Shown in pieces: positions 8,796 through 16,254 of a DNA stretch of 64,000 bases. The notes under the pieces are model-generated. The model had not been told where the DNA came from. It searched no databases and saw only the letters and a list, made by a program, of their open reading frames with translations. The stretch comes from Falsiphaeobacter marinintestinus (GTDB taxonomy: Bacteria > Pseudomonadota > Alphaproteobacteria > Rhodobacterales > Rhodobacteraceae). Location of the stretch: the NCBI RefSeq assembly GCF_007923355.1, contig NZ_VOGO01000001.1:744001-808000 (forward strand), given 5' to 3'. How positions within the stretch are numbered: position 1 is the first letter of the stretch; every line of letters starts with the position of its first letter. A program made the position numbers and the translations under genes.

Positions 8796-9872
8796 ATGGC
8801 GGCGGATTCCGACAAAGTGACATCGCCCTATCAGGGGCTTGAAAGCCGCGCGTTCTGGCGTTCGGGGGTGGCCGAAGCTGGCCGTTTCCCACCTGCTGAT
8901 GTGTATCGCGCACGTTTTCCAATCACTCGGGATTTGCCGATTTTCACCGCAGGCAGTTGTTTTGCACAGCATGTTGGCAATGCCCTGCGATCCAGCGGGT
9001 TTCGCGTTCTCGACGCCGAACCCCTGCCCGCAGGGATGGCCGCACATTTTCGTCCGATGGCGCAAACTTATGGCTACGGCCTGTATTCTGCGCGCTACGG
9101 CAATATCTATACCGTGCGCCAGTTCCTGCAGCTGATCCGCGAAGCGCATGGAGAATTCCAGCCAGCCGACCCGATCTGGGAACGGGATGGCCGCTTTTTT
9201 GACGCGCTGCGCCCCGGGACCGAACCCAATGGGCTGGAAACGCCCGAGCTGGTGACCCGCGCCCGCGCCGGGCATCTGGCCGCCGTGCGTGACGCATTGG
9301 GTCAGGCCGGGTTGGTGGTGTTTACCCTGGGACTTACTGAAAGCTGGCAACATACCGAAAGCGGTACTGTCTATCCCACTGCGCCCGGCACGATTGCAGG
9401 CCAGATGGATGACGCCCGCTATTCCTTCATCAATTTCCGCGCGTCACAGATTCGCGAAGATTTCCTTGAGGTCCGCGACTATCTCAAGGCCATCAACCCC
9501 GACATCCGGTTTTTGCTGACCGTTTCTCCGGTTCCGCTGACCGCCACAGCCAGCGGCAATCATGTCCTGCCCGCGACGGTCTATTCCAAGGCCGTTTTGC
9601 GAACGGTCGCCGGAGAGTTGTACGAGGATTTTGAAGATATCGACTATTTCCCCTCGTTCGAAATCGTGGCGTCTCATGCCTCGGATGATGGGTTCTTTGC
9701 CGACAACCTTCGGTCTGTGACGACGCGTGGTGTACGACGCGTCATGCGGGCGTTTCTGGCGGCACATGGCGCAGGCCAAGACACCGCCGAAGAACGGGAT
9801 GTTGCCGATTCTGACGGCACGGATGACGACGTGGTCTGTGAAGAGGCCCTGTTAGAGGCGTTCAGCACATGA
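8796..9872 (+). CDS. GSCFA-domain protein
   Basis: The 358-residue protein carries the motif that names the GSCFA family (TAGSCFAQHVGNALRSSG, about residues 47-64) and a second conserved stretch, FTLGLTESW (about 176). The family is related to SGNH/GDSL hydrolases but its biochemical role is not established. I place the start at 8796, 1 bp after the scoA stop, because the protein then opens close to the conserved region (SPYQGLESRAFWRSGV); an ATG at 8754 inside scoA is possible. It lies between the two CoA-transferase subunits and overlaps the next gene by 4 bp, so the four genes look like one transcript. No signal peptide is seen. Confidence 0.8.
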   Translation: MAADSDKVTSPYQGLESRAFWRSGVAEAGRFPPADVYRARFPITRDLPIFTAGSCFAQHVGNALRSSGFRVLDAEPLPAGMAAHFRPMAQTYGYGLYSARYGNIYTVRQFLQLIREAHGEFQPADPIWERDGRFFDALRPGTEPNGLETPELVTRARAGHLAAVRDALGQAGLVVFTLGLTESWQHTESGTVYPTAPGTIAGQMDDARYSFINFRASQIREDFLEVRDYLKAINPDIRFLLTVSPVPLTATASGNHVLPATVYSKAVLRTVAGELYEDFEDIDYFPSFEIVASHASDDGFFADNLRSVTTRGVRRVMRAFLAAHGAGQDTAEERDVADSDGTDDDVVCEEALLEAFST

Positions 9873-10660
9873 CCCGTTTCCTGGTCCTTGGCAGTTCGCA
9901 TGTTGCCGCAATGAAACAGGCCGCGCCGCAATTCGTTGAACGGCACCCGGATATCGACCTGTCGTTTTTTGCGTCTGCCGCCCCGACCTTCCGCGTCGGG
10001 CGTGTGGGTCAGAAGGGGTTTTTCACACCAAAGTACCGCTCCAAAGGAGACCGGCAACTCGCGCGCCAGGTCAACGATGCACTAACTGTCGACCTGACCA
10101 GCTTTGACCAAATTCTGGTCTCGGGTTTCCGGTTCAGCATGGGTGACGTGGCCAAAGTCCTGCTGGATTTTGACATTGTCGAAGGTACGGACACGGGAAA
10201 GGCCCAGACCTGTTCGCTGGATTTTCTGCGCGCTATGATCGACCATCTTGTCGCCCGTGAGATGAAACTGATCACAGGTTGCCTGGGCGAAAACCGCAAT
10301 TTCACCATCACCGACGCGCCCTATCCAGCCGAAACCATAGGTCAGCGATCCGAAGACTATGACCCTGCGAAATCGCTAGATGCGTTTATGAACCATCCGG
10401 ATGCGCCAGGTCTGTTCGACTATTGGAAAGACCAGGTCGCCGCAGGCGTTACCGCCGCCGGCTATGGTTTCCTGCCGCAACCTGTGGAAACGGTGACCAA
10501 ACCCTTCGCTACAGCCGGGCAGTTCACAGCCGCCGCCCCTCATATGAACGGGGAGCAGTTAAGTTGGACGGACCACCGCCACATGAACGCGGATTTCGGG
10601 CTGCACGTGCTTGAAGCCTTCACTGAAAAACACATGAACCCGACGCCCAAACCGGCGTGA
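9869..10660 (+). CDS. SGNH-like protein of unknown function
   Basis: The 263-residue protein starts within an ATGA overlap with the GSCFA gene, implying translational coupling. Its N-terminus, [12 protein letters not shown], resembles block I of SGNH/GDSL hydrolases, with serine followed by histidine. Near the end, [10 protein letters not shown] (about 232-241) resembles the D-x-x-H block V that supplies the catalytic Asp and His. I do not recognise a named family. No signal peptide or membrane segment is visible, so it is probably cytoplasmic. Tight coupling to the GSCFA gene suggests the two proteins act together; a link to ketone-body metabolism is only positional. Confidence 0.6.
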   Translation: MTRFLVLGSSHVAAMKQAAPQFVERHPDIDLSFFASAAPTFRVGRVGQKGFFTPKYRSKGDRQLARQVNDALTVDLTSFDQILVSGFRFSMGDVAKVLLDFDIVEGTDTGKAQTCSLDFLRAMIDHLVAREMKLITGCLGENRNFTITDAPYPAETIGQRSEDYDPAKSLDAFMNHPDAPGLFDYWKDQVAAGVTAAGYGFLPQPVETVTKPFATAGQFTAAAPHMNGEQLSWTDHRHMNADFGLHVLEAFTEKHMNPTPKPA

Positions 10661-10685
10661 ACCGACAAATTTGAGGAGATCAATC

Positions 10686-11315
10686 ATGGCTTGGGACCGC
10701 AACCAGATGGCCGAACGCGCCGCGCAGGAACTTCAAGACGGTTGGTATGTCAATCTTGGCATCGGCATCCCGACGCTGGTTTCGAACTATATCCCCGAAG
10801 GCGTCGAGGTGACGCTTCAGTCCGAAAACGGGATGCTGGGTATGGGGCCCTTCCCGATCGAAGGCGAAGAAGACGCCGATCTGATCAATGCGGGCAAGCA
10901 GACGATCACGGAACTACCGCAGACCGCCTATTTCGATAGCGCGACCTCGTTTGCGATGATCCGGGGCGGCAAAATCGCCATGGCGATTCTGGGTGCGATG
11001 GAAGTCGCCGAAAACGGAGACCTTGCGAACTGGATGATCCCGGGCAAGCTGGTCAAAGGTATGGGCGGTGCGATGGATCTGGTGGCCGGCGTTGGCCGCG
11101 TGGTTGTCGTGATGGATCATGCCAACAAGCATGGTGTATCCAAGGTTCTGAAGGAATGCACGCTGCCGTTGACCGGCAAAGCCGTCGTTGACCGGATCAT
11201 AACCAATCTGGGTGTGCTAGACGTTGTTGAAGGTGGTCTGAAGATCGTTGAACTGGCCGACGGCGTATCGGACGCAGAGCTCCGCGCCGCCACCGAGGCG
11301 ACGCTGGTCAACTAA
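10686..11315 (+). CDS. scoB: 3-oxoacid CoA-transferase, subunit B
   Basis: This 209-residue protein is the catalytic half of the CoA-transferase. The [12 protein letters not shown] motif (about residues 47-58) holds the glutamate that forms the enzyme-CoA thioester in the family. [10 protein letters not shown] near the start is also typical. The start at 10686 has a GAGGAG site 5 bp before it; an ATG at 10671 lacks one. It works with scoA at 8099, from which it is separated by the GSCFA and SGNH-like genes. The TAA stop is part of a bidirectional inverted repeat. Confidence 0.94.
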   Translation: MAWDRNQMAERAAQELQDGWYVNLGIGIPTLVSNYIPEGVEVTLQSENGMLGMGPFPIEGEEDADLINAGKQTITELPQTAYFDSATSFAMIRGGKIAMAILGAMEVAENGDLANWMIPGKLVKGMGGAMDLVAGVGRVVVVMDHANKHGVSKVLKECTLPLTGKAVVDRIITNLGVLDVVEGGLKIVELADGVSDAELRAATEATLVN

Positions 11316-11337
11316 GGCCCCCGATCAGGCCTTAGTT
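11310..11337. terminator. bidirectional inverted repeat holding both converging stop codons
   Basis: AACTAAGGCC-N8-GGCCTTAGTT is a perfect 10-bp stem. It contains the TAA of scoB on the plus strand and the TAA of the transglycosylase on the minus strand. The lack of a long T-run makes termination strength uncertain. Confidence 0.5.
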
Positions 11338-12159
11338 CATCGATGTAAAGACACAGCCGTCCGAGATTAGCTCGGGCGGCGTTGTGCACAAGCCCTTCGC
11401 CACCTGAAACGCCGCCAGCACCTTTGGTACATAGTCGCGCGTTTCCGCATAGGGTGGCACACCCTTGTGTTTGCGGACGGACCCTTCTCCGGCATTGTAG
11501 CCTGCCAGGACAAGGATCGGATCATTTCCGAACTCTCCCATCAGCCAGTTCAGATATTTCACACCACCGGCGATGTTGTCTTCGGCTTTCAGGCTGTCTG
11601 AGACTCCAAAGCGCGACGCCGTCGCCGGCATAAGCTGCATCAGCCCCTGCGCCCCCGCCGAACTGATCGCATCGGCACGCCCGGCAGATTCGACCGCGAT
11701 TACCGCAAGTACCAGTGCTGGAGAGACTTCCGTGCCTATTGTCGAGCGGAGAATCGGGATGCCACGCGCTCTGGCGATGTCCTGAAGCGATTGCAGGCGC
11801 GGTGCTCCGACTTTGCCAGATCCGCTGAGTGCCAGCAGCGCCTGATCCAGACGCCCTGGGCCGGATGCGCTGAGATCGGGCGAGACTTTATCCCAGAACC
11901 ACGCATGACGCCCCGTTGGTGTGGACGCCGATGGTGTGTCCCCGTCAGCTTTGGCCTTGGCTTTTGGCTTTGCTGGTGCGGCTTTTACGGTCTGTGACGG
12001 ATCAATCTGAATCGTGATCCGCTTTTTGGTACCCGATTTGGGCGGTTTGACCCGTTTCGCCTGAAATTCAGGAAACGGGGCCGGTGTATCAGCCGGGGCC
12101 GGAGTCGCGCATACCAGCGCAAGCCCGCCCAAGCCTAATGCTAAGGAACGAAAAAACAT
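11332..12159 (-). CDS. lytic transglycosylase (SLT domain)
   Basis: This is a predicted periplasmic enzyme that cleaves peptidoglycan glycan strands. The 275-residue protein has a signal peptide (MFFRSLALGLGGLALVCATPAPA). A low-complexity Pro/Lys/Ala region (about 28-80) follows, then a C-terminal SLT domain. The catalytic glutamate is E157 in AVESAG, followed by GAQGLMQLMPATASRFG and LAGYNAGEGSV, the standard family motifs. It is transcribed towards scoB and away from the Tad pilus locus. A role in opening the wall for the pilus would fit its position but is not shown. Confidence 0.9.
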   Translation of the reverse strand: MFFRSLALGLGGLALVCATPAPADTPAPFPEFQAKRVKPPKSGTKKRITIQIDPSQTVKAAPAKPKAKAKADGDTPSASTPTGRHAWFWDKVSPDLSASGPGRLDQALLALSGSGKVGAPRLQSLQDIARARGIPILRSTIGTEVSPALVLAVIAVESAGRADAISSAGAQGLMQLMPATASRFGVSDSLKAEDNIAGGVKYLNWLMGEFGNDPILVLAGYNAGEGSVRKHKGVPPYAETRDYVPKVLAAFQVAKGLCTTPPELISDGCVFTSMN

Positions 12160-12517
12160 GTGCTCGCCTCAAGGGTCTGTTTTTTTCGCTGACTGTTCTC
12201 TGAAATTGGTCTCTCTGACCAGTAAAACCGCCCGGACTTTGGCGATTTTGCCTCAATTGACTCCGTTTTGCATCGCATACAGAGTTACAGCGGCTTCGAA
12301 ATTTGTAAAATTTTCATTTATAAACAGTATATTAACTGGAACTTCTCGAAAATAATTAAATTGGGCATAAATACCCGCTTTCGGCCCAAATGCTGCCATG
12401 CAGCGCTGGCTATATGTCGTCATACCACGACGGACACGGGCCATGTAGAGAGAGCTGGCTCATGAGGACGACGCGGTCAAGCTAAACAAAATCTTGTGAT
12501 CCTTTGGAGGGACTACC
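12160..12517 (+). promoter_or_regulatory. AT-rich leader of the Tad pilin cluster
   Basis: This 358-bp stretch has no gene. About 12296-12362 is strikingly AT-rich against the GC-rich surroundings, as expected for a promoter region of strongly expressed pilins. A TTGACT-like hexamer lies near 12258 with TACAGA 15 bp on, but the spacing is short, so no promoter is assigned. It also contains the motif described at 12363. Confidence 0.4.
12363..12379. promoter_or_regulatory. GGG-N8-CCC motif, copy 1 (upstream of flp1)
   Basis: GGGCATAAATACCCGCT recurs with one change at 14774-14790, ahead of cpaC. Its ends form GGG-N8-CCC. It lies 138 bp before the first pilin gene. The sharing between two promoter regions of the same locus suggests a common operator or promoter element. 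Confidence 0.4.
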
Positions 12518-12697
12518 ATGCTTAACTTTATCAAAAACTTCCGCAACGACGAAGACGGCGCCGTAACAGTTGACTGGGTCGTGCTGACCGCAGCCGTCGT
12601 TGCCCTGGCCGGCGCAGCCTATACCGCCATCGAAGACGGTTCGTCGAACCTGACCGAGTCGACCGGCGAGTTCATCGAAGGCAAAGACCCGGCATAA
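12498..12697 (+). repeat. 200-bp tandem-duplicate unit, copy 1
   Basis: This unit covers the ribosome-binding site and pilin gene. It is repeated at 13114-13313 with four base differences by eye: one between the ribosome-binding site and ATG, and three synonymous changes in the gene. Confidence 0.9.
12518..12697 (+). CDS. flp1: Flp-type pilin, copy 1
   Basis: The 59-residue protein has the prepilin plan of the Flp/Tad system: a short basic leader (MLNFIKNFRNDEDG), predicted cleavage after the glycine, and a hydrophobic helix (GAVTVDWVVLTAAVVALAG). A hydrophilic tail follows. Mature positions 5 and 6 are Asp-Trp where classical Flp pilins have Glu-Tyr. A strong GGAGGG site precedes the ATG. 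The prepilin peptidase gene is at 23263. The protein is identical to copy 2 at 13134. Pilins of this kind polymerise into thin adhesive fibres for surface attachment. Confidence 0.85.
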   Translation: MLNFIKNFRNDEDGAVTVDWVVLTAAVVALAGAAYTAIEDGSSNLTESTGEFIEGKDPA

Positions 12698-12723
12698 GCT
12701 CAGTTCCAAGTTCTGAGATCATG

Positions 12724-12763
12724 AAGGCCGTGCCCCAAAAGGGGTGCGGCCTTTCTCGTTTTT
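12724..12763 (+). terminator. intrinsic terminator after pilin copy 1
   Basis: AAGGCCGTGCCCC-AAAA-GGGGTGCGGCCTT is a 13-bp stem with two G-T wobbles, followed by TCTCGTTTTT. It suggests pilin copy 1 can be made as a short monocistronic message. Confidence 0.75.
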
Positions 12764-13133
12764 GCCACGGTCAGCTGCACGAAAGCACTAAGACCATTCA
12801 GGCAACCGATACGGTAGTGAAAAGCACCTACTGACTGGCCTTGTGGATTCCAGTTTCGCGCCAGACAAGCAGCCTCATTTCAAACACATTCGCACCTACC
12901 CCAAGGGACGACAGCAAAGAATTTCAAACTTTTTTTTATTTTTTCAGATACTTAGCAACTTTCAACAACGGCAACCTTGAATTTCACTACTTTTCTACAA
13001 ACACGCCCAATTGCTGCCCCAATCCAGCTGTTGAATAAGCCCATGCCAAGCTTGACCGGGCTCGAAAGAGAGAGCGGGTCCAACACGGGAAAGCGCGGAC
13101 AAAACTTAAATCTGATCCTTTGGAGGGACAACC
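12764..13133 (+). promoter_or_regulatory. intergenic region between pilin copies
   Basis: There is no gene here. A T-rich stretch at about 12930-12965 and AT-rich sequence up to 13010 break the local GC pattern and may hold a second pilin promoter. No clear -35/-10 pair or copy of the 12363 motif was found. Confidence 0.35.
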
Positions 13134-13313
13134 ATGCTTAACTTCATCAAAAACTTCCGCAACGACGAAGACGGCGCCGTAACAGTTGACTGGGTCGTGC
13201 TGACCGCAGCCGTCGTTGCCCTGGCCGGCGCAGCTTATACCGCCATCGAAGACGGTTCGTCGAACCTGACCGAGTCGACCGGCGAGTTCATCGAAGGCAA
13301 AGACCCGGCGTAA
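13114..13313 (+). repeat. 200-bp tandem-duplicate unit, copy 2
   Basis: This is the second copy of the unit at 12498-12697, 616 bp downstream. The repeat begins at GATCCTTTGGAGGGA before the ribosome-binding site and ends at the stop codon. Confidence 0.9.
13134..13313 (+). CDS. flp2: Flp-type pilin, copy 2 (identical protein to copy 1)
   Basis: The 59 residues are the same as pilin copy 1; the three base differences in the gene (TTT/TTC, GCC/GCT, GCA/GCG) are all synonymous. It has its own GGAGGG ribosome-binding site. The near-identity points to a recent duplication or ongoing gene conversion. Two copies would raise pilin dose or allow separate regulation from two promoters. Confidence 0.85.
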   Translation: MLNFIKNFRNDEDGAVTVDWVVLTAAVVALAGAAYTAIEDGSSNLTESTGEFIEGKDPA

Positions 13314-13346
13314 GTCACGCAGACGGATCTGTATGATTTTGTCGAA

Positions 13347-13376
13347 GGGCCACGTCTTTTCCATAAGACGTGGCCC
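13347..13376 (+). terminator. strong hairpin between pilin copies 2 and 3
   Basis: GGGCCACGTCTT-N6-AAGACGTGGCCC is a perfect 12-bp stem but lacks a T-run after it. It may be an attenuator or an mRNA-stabilising 3' structure that sets pilin 2 above pilin 3. Confidence 0.55.
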
Positions 13377-13413
13377 CTTGCCGTAACGAAGCTGCCTGCT
13401 TTAAGAGGTCACC

Positions 13414-13593
13414 ATGTTTGATAAGTTGAAAAAATTCCGCCGCTCCGAAGATGGAGCTGTGACGGTTGACTGGGTCGTGCTGACCGCCGCCGTTGTTGCA
13501 CTGGCCGGCGTAGCCATCGTGTCTCTGCAGAGCGCTTCGGGTGGCCTGGGGAACAACGTCGGAGACACCCTGACCAACACCCAAATCGACTGA
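13414..13593 (+). CDS. flp3: Flp-type pilin, divergent third copy
   Basis: The protein is 59 residues, as in copies 1 and 2, and shares their cleavage region and first helix (EDGAVTVDWVVLTAAVVALAG). It differs in the leader (MFDKLKKFRRS) and wholly in the C-terminal tail, which is rich in Gly, Asn and Thr. Mature positions 5-6 are again Asp-Trp. The ribosome-binding site is AAGAGG. A conserved helix with a different exposed tail suggests a minor pilin or an alternative fibre subunit. A small CGGGC-TCCT-GCCCG hairpin follows at 13600-13613. Confidence 0.82.
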   Translation: MFDKLKKFRRSEDGAVTVDWVVLTAAVVALAGVAIVSLQSASGGLGNNVGDTLTNTQID

Positions 13594-13766
13594 TTGTTCC
13601 GGGCTCCTGCCCGTTCAAAACACAGAGCAGCGCGACTCTGACACCCGGCCTCCCTGTTTTGGCCACAATCCGCGCATAAAAGTTAATCGGGTAAAGACAT
13701 GATCCTGGAGAACCGGGGCACATCATCCCGCCTTATGCGGGACTAACAAAAGAAAGAGGTTCAGAT

Positions 13767-14624
13767 ATGCGCGCTGTATTCGGACTCGTATTGATCGTCG
13801 GGGTCGCCCTTGCAGGAGGGGCCGTGATGATGGCAAAGAATTACATTTCCGCCTATCAGAACGAACTGGCGAAGGAACGCGCCGCACGGGAAGCGATCGT
13901 GCCAACGACTACGGTATTCGTGGCCACACGGGCGCTGAAGTACGGCGAGACACTGAACAAAGACGACGTGCGCCAGGTCCGCTGGCCGGTCAACGCCATC
14001 CCGGAAGGCGCATTCGAAGAACTAGTCGCCCTGTTCCCGGAAGACGCCAAGAAAAACCGCGTTGTACTGCGCGCCATGGAGTTGGACGAAGCCGTCTTGG
14101 CCATCAAGGTCACCGAACCCGGCGAAGACGCTGGAATCACATCGCGACTGGAACGCGGCATGCGCGCATTTGCGATCAAGGTCGATGTGGCTTCGGGTGT
14201 GTCGGGCTTTTTGCGCCCCGGGGACAAGGTTGATGTCTACTGGACAGGCAACATGCGCACCGCAGTCGAGAACGGTCGGGGCGAAGTCACCCGTCTGATC
14301 CAGGCAAACATTCAGCTTATCGCCGTGGACCAAAGCGCTGGTGGCGATCTGGACCGCGCAACCATTGCCCGCACCGTAACCGTCGCCGCCTTGCCCGAGC
14401 AGGTCGCCGCCTTGGCCCAGGCTCAGACAACCGGGCGCCTGTCGCTGTCGCTGGTCGGGGCCGAAGATGACACCATCGCATCGGCCATCGAGGTTAACCA
14501 ACGCTCCTTGCTGGGACTCAGCGAACTCGAGCTTGAGCCGGAAAAGATCGAAGAAAAAGTGTGCACCATTCGGACCCGCCGTGGTGCCGAAGTGATGGAG
14601 ATCCCGATCCCCTGCACAAACTGA
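13767..14624 (+). CDS. cpaB: Flp pilus assembly protein CpaB/RcpC
   Basis: This 285-residue periplasmic protein is tethered by an N-terminal membrane helix (about residues 5-25). It has an SAF-type domain with the entry sequence FVATRALKYGETLNKDDV (about 52-69). CpaB proteins are thought to bind peptidoglycan and connect inner-membrane and secretin parts of the Tad machine. An RcpC-like core with RPGDKVDVYWTG (about 151-162) follows. It lies 173 bp after pilin 3 and before a strong terminator, so the pilins and cpaB appear to form one unit apart from cpaC onward. Confidence 0.92.
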   Translation: MRAVFGLVLIVGVALAGGAVMMAKNYISAYQNELAKERAAREAIVPTTTVFVATRALKYGETLNKDDVRQVRWPVNAIPEGAFEELVALFPEDAKKNRVVLRAMELDEAVLAIKVTEPGEDAGITSRLERGMRAFAIKVDVASGVSGFLRPGDKVDVYWTGNMRTAVENGRGEVTRLIQANIQLIAVDQSAGGDLDRATIARTVTVAALPEQVAALAQAQTTGRLSLSLVGAEDDTIASAIEVNQRSLLGLSELELEPEKIEEKVCTIRTRRGAEVMEIPIPCTN

Positions 14625-14651
14625 CTCAATAATCATACGTGAAAAACCAAG

Positions 14652-14690
14652 ATGAGAGCTGGCCAAAGGTCGGCTCTCATTTGTTGTATT
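14652..14690 (+). terminator. intrinsic terminator between cpaB and cpaC
   Basis: ATGAGAGCTGGCC-AAA-GGTCGGCTCTCAT is a 13-bp stem with two wobbles, followed by TTGTTGTATT. It separates the pilin-cpaB unit from the cpaC-cpaA unit. Confidence 0.7.
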
Positions 14691-14773
14691 GTTACTTATC
14701 CACATCACTTGCGTCCGGGAAACCATTGATTCTTGCAAAAAATCAGGAACTGACGCAGAGTGCTCTCAAGAGC

Positions 14774-14790
14774 GGGCATAAAGACCCGCT
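14774..14790. promoter_or_regulatory. GGG-N8-CCC motif, copy 2 (upstream of cpaC)
   Basis: GGGCATAAAGACCCGCT matches the 12363 copy at 16 of 17 positions. Here the dyad is longer (AGCGGG-N8-CCCGCT). It is 29 bp before the cpaC start and after the cpaB terminator, in a likely promoter or 5' leader. Confidence 0.4.
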
Positions 14791-14819
14791 GGTGAGGCGT
14801 GATCGGAGAGGCAGGTCAC

Positions 14820-16238
14820 ATGCAATTGAATAGATTGATTAAGGTTGCCCTTTTGGGGCTTGGCCTGACGTGCACTTCCCTTGCGGGTACGTCCGCAATG
14901 GCAGACTCATTGCGCGTTGTGAAGAACGGCGTGGGGGCAACGCTGGAAGTTCCGATGAACCGGGCTGTGGTTGTGGAAAGCGACGAACCGTTCGCCGAAC
15001 TCAGCATTGCGAATCCCAGCATCGCAGATATTTCGTCTCTGTCAGACCGAACCATTTATGTGCTCGGCAAATCGCCGGGTCTGACGACACTGACCCTGTT
15101 GGACGGCACCGGACGTCTGATCACCAACGTCAATGTCAAGGTCGCGGCGGACATCACCGAATTCAAAGAGCGTCTGCGCCAGATCCTTCCCAGAGAACAA
15201 ATCGAGGTCCGTACCGCCAATGACGGGATCGTCTTGTCAGGTACGGTATCCAGCGCACAACGCCTTCAGCGGGCTCTGGATCTGGCTGAACGCTATGCCC
15301 CGGATCGGGTTTCGAACCTGATGGGGGTCGGCGGCGTTCAACAGGTCATGCTGAAAGTGCGCTTTGCAGAAATGCAGCGAACAGTGTCAAAATCGCTCAG
15401 TTCCTCCTTGGGTATCAACGGCGGAAGTAACGTCGGCGTTAACGGCGGTATCGGCACCCTGAACAACCAACCCGCGCTTTCCAACTCTTTGGCTGGCAAC
15501 ATCCCCGCCTCAAACGAGAACGTTGGCGCCATTCTGTTTGGGTTCAACGCGGGCTCGATGCAGGTCAACCTCCTGATCGAGGCGTTGGAGCAAAAAGGTG
15601 TCGTGCGCACTTTGGCGGAACCAAACTTGTCGGCTTTGTCGGGTCAGGAAGCAACGTTCCTGGCGGGCGGCGAATACCCTATTCCGGTAGCGCAGAGAGA
15701 CGGGCTGTTCTCAATCGAATATAAACCCTTCGGGATCGAATTGAGGTTCATTCCTCGGGTGGTTGATGGCGACGTGATCAACCTTGAACTCGAAGCGGCG
15801 GTCTCGGCGATCGACAACGCGAACAGCGTGGTTTTGAACGGCTTCGAAGTTGACGCCTTCACTCGCCGGGAAACCACCACTACAGTCGAGATGCGTGATG
15901 GGGAAAGCTTTGCGATTGCGGGCCTGATCGAAGATCAATTCCTGGACAACGCGGCACAAATGCCCTGGATCGGCGACGTTCCGGTTCTTGGTGCCCTGTT
16001 CCGAAGCGCTGACTATCAACGCAGCCAGACAGAACTGGTCATTATCATTACCGCACATCTGGTCACGCCGACTCGGGGCGAGGCTTTGGCCCTGCCAACC
16101 GATCGGGTAAAGCCACCGCGCGAAAACGATCTGTTCCTGTTCGGGCGGCTCAGTTCGACTGATCGGCCATCACGTGGCGCTGCCAGCGAAGTGGCGAAAC
16201 AGGATTTCAGCGGGTCTTACGGCTACGTAATGGACTGA
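14820..16238 (+). CDS. cpaC: Flp pilus outer-membrane secretin CpaC/RcpA
   Basis: This 472-residue secretin forms the outer-membrane channel through which the Flp fibre exits. A signal peptide ends near SAMA-DS. An N-terminal pilus-formation domain (about 30-110) and a BON-like segment follow, then the C-terminal secretin domain. That domain includes VRTLAEPNLSALSGQEATFLAGGE (about residues 262-285, shown by its first and last parts here) and the closing ELVIIITAHLVTP. The start at 14820 was chosen because it begins the signal peptide and has AGAGGCAGG upstream; an ATG at 14799 would add seven residues before it. Confidence 0.94.
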   Translation: MQLNRLIKVALLGLGLTCTSLAGTSAMADSLRVVKNGVGATLEVPMNRAVVVESDEPFAELSIANPSIADISSLSDRTIYVLGKSPGLTTLTLLDGTGRLITNVNVKVAADITEFKERLRQILPREQIEVRTANDGIVLSGTVSSAQRLQRALDLAERYAPDRVSNLMGVGGVQQVMLKVRFAEMQRTVSKSLSSSLGINGGSNVGVNGGIGTLNNQPALSNSLAGNIPASNENVGAILFGFNAGSMQVNLLIEALEQKGVVRTLAEPNLSALSGQEATFLAGGEYPIPVAQRDGLFSIEYKPFGIELRFIPRVVDGDVINLELEAAVSAIDNANSVVLNGFEVDAFTRRETTTTVEMRDGESFAIAGLIEDQFLDNAAQMPWIGDVPVLGALFRSADYQRSQTELVIIITAHLVTPTRGEALALPTDRVKPPRENDLFLFGRLSSTDRPSRGAASEVAKQDFSGSYGYVMD

Positions 16239-16254
16239 CCAGAGGAGCTCCGAC

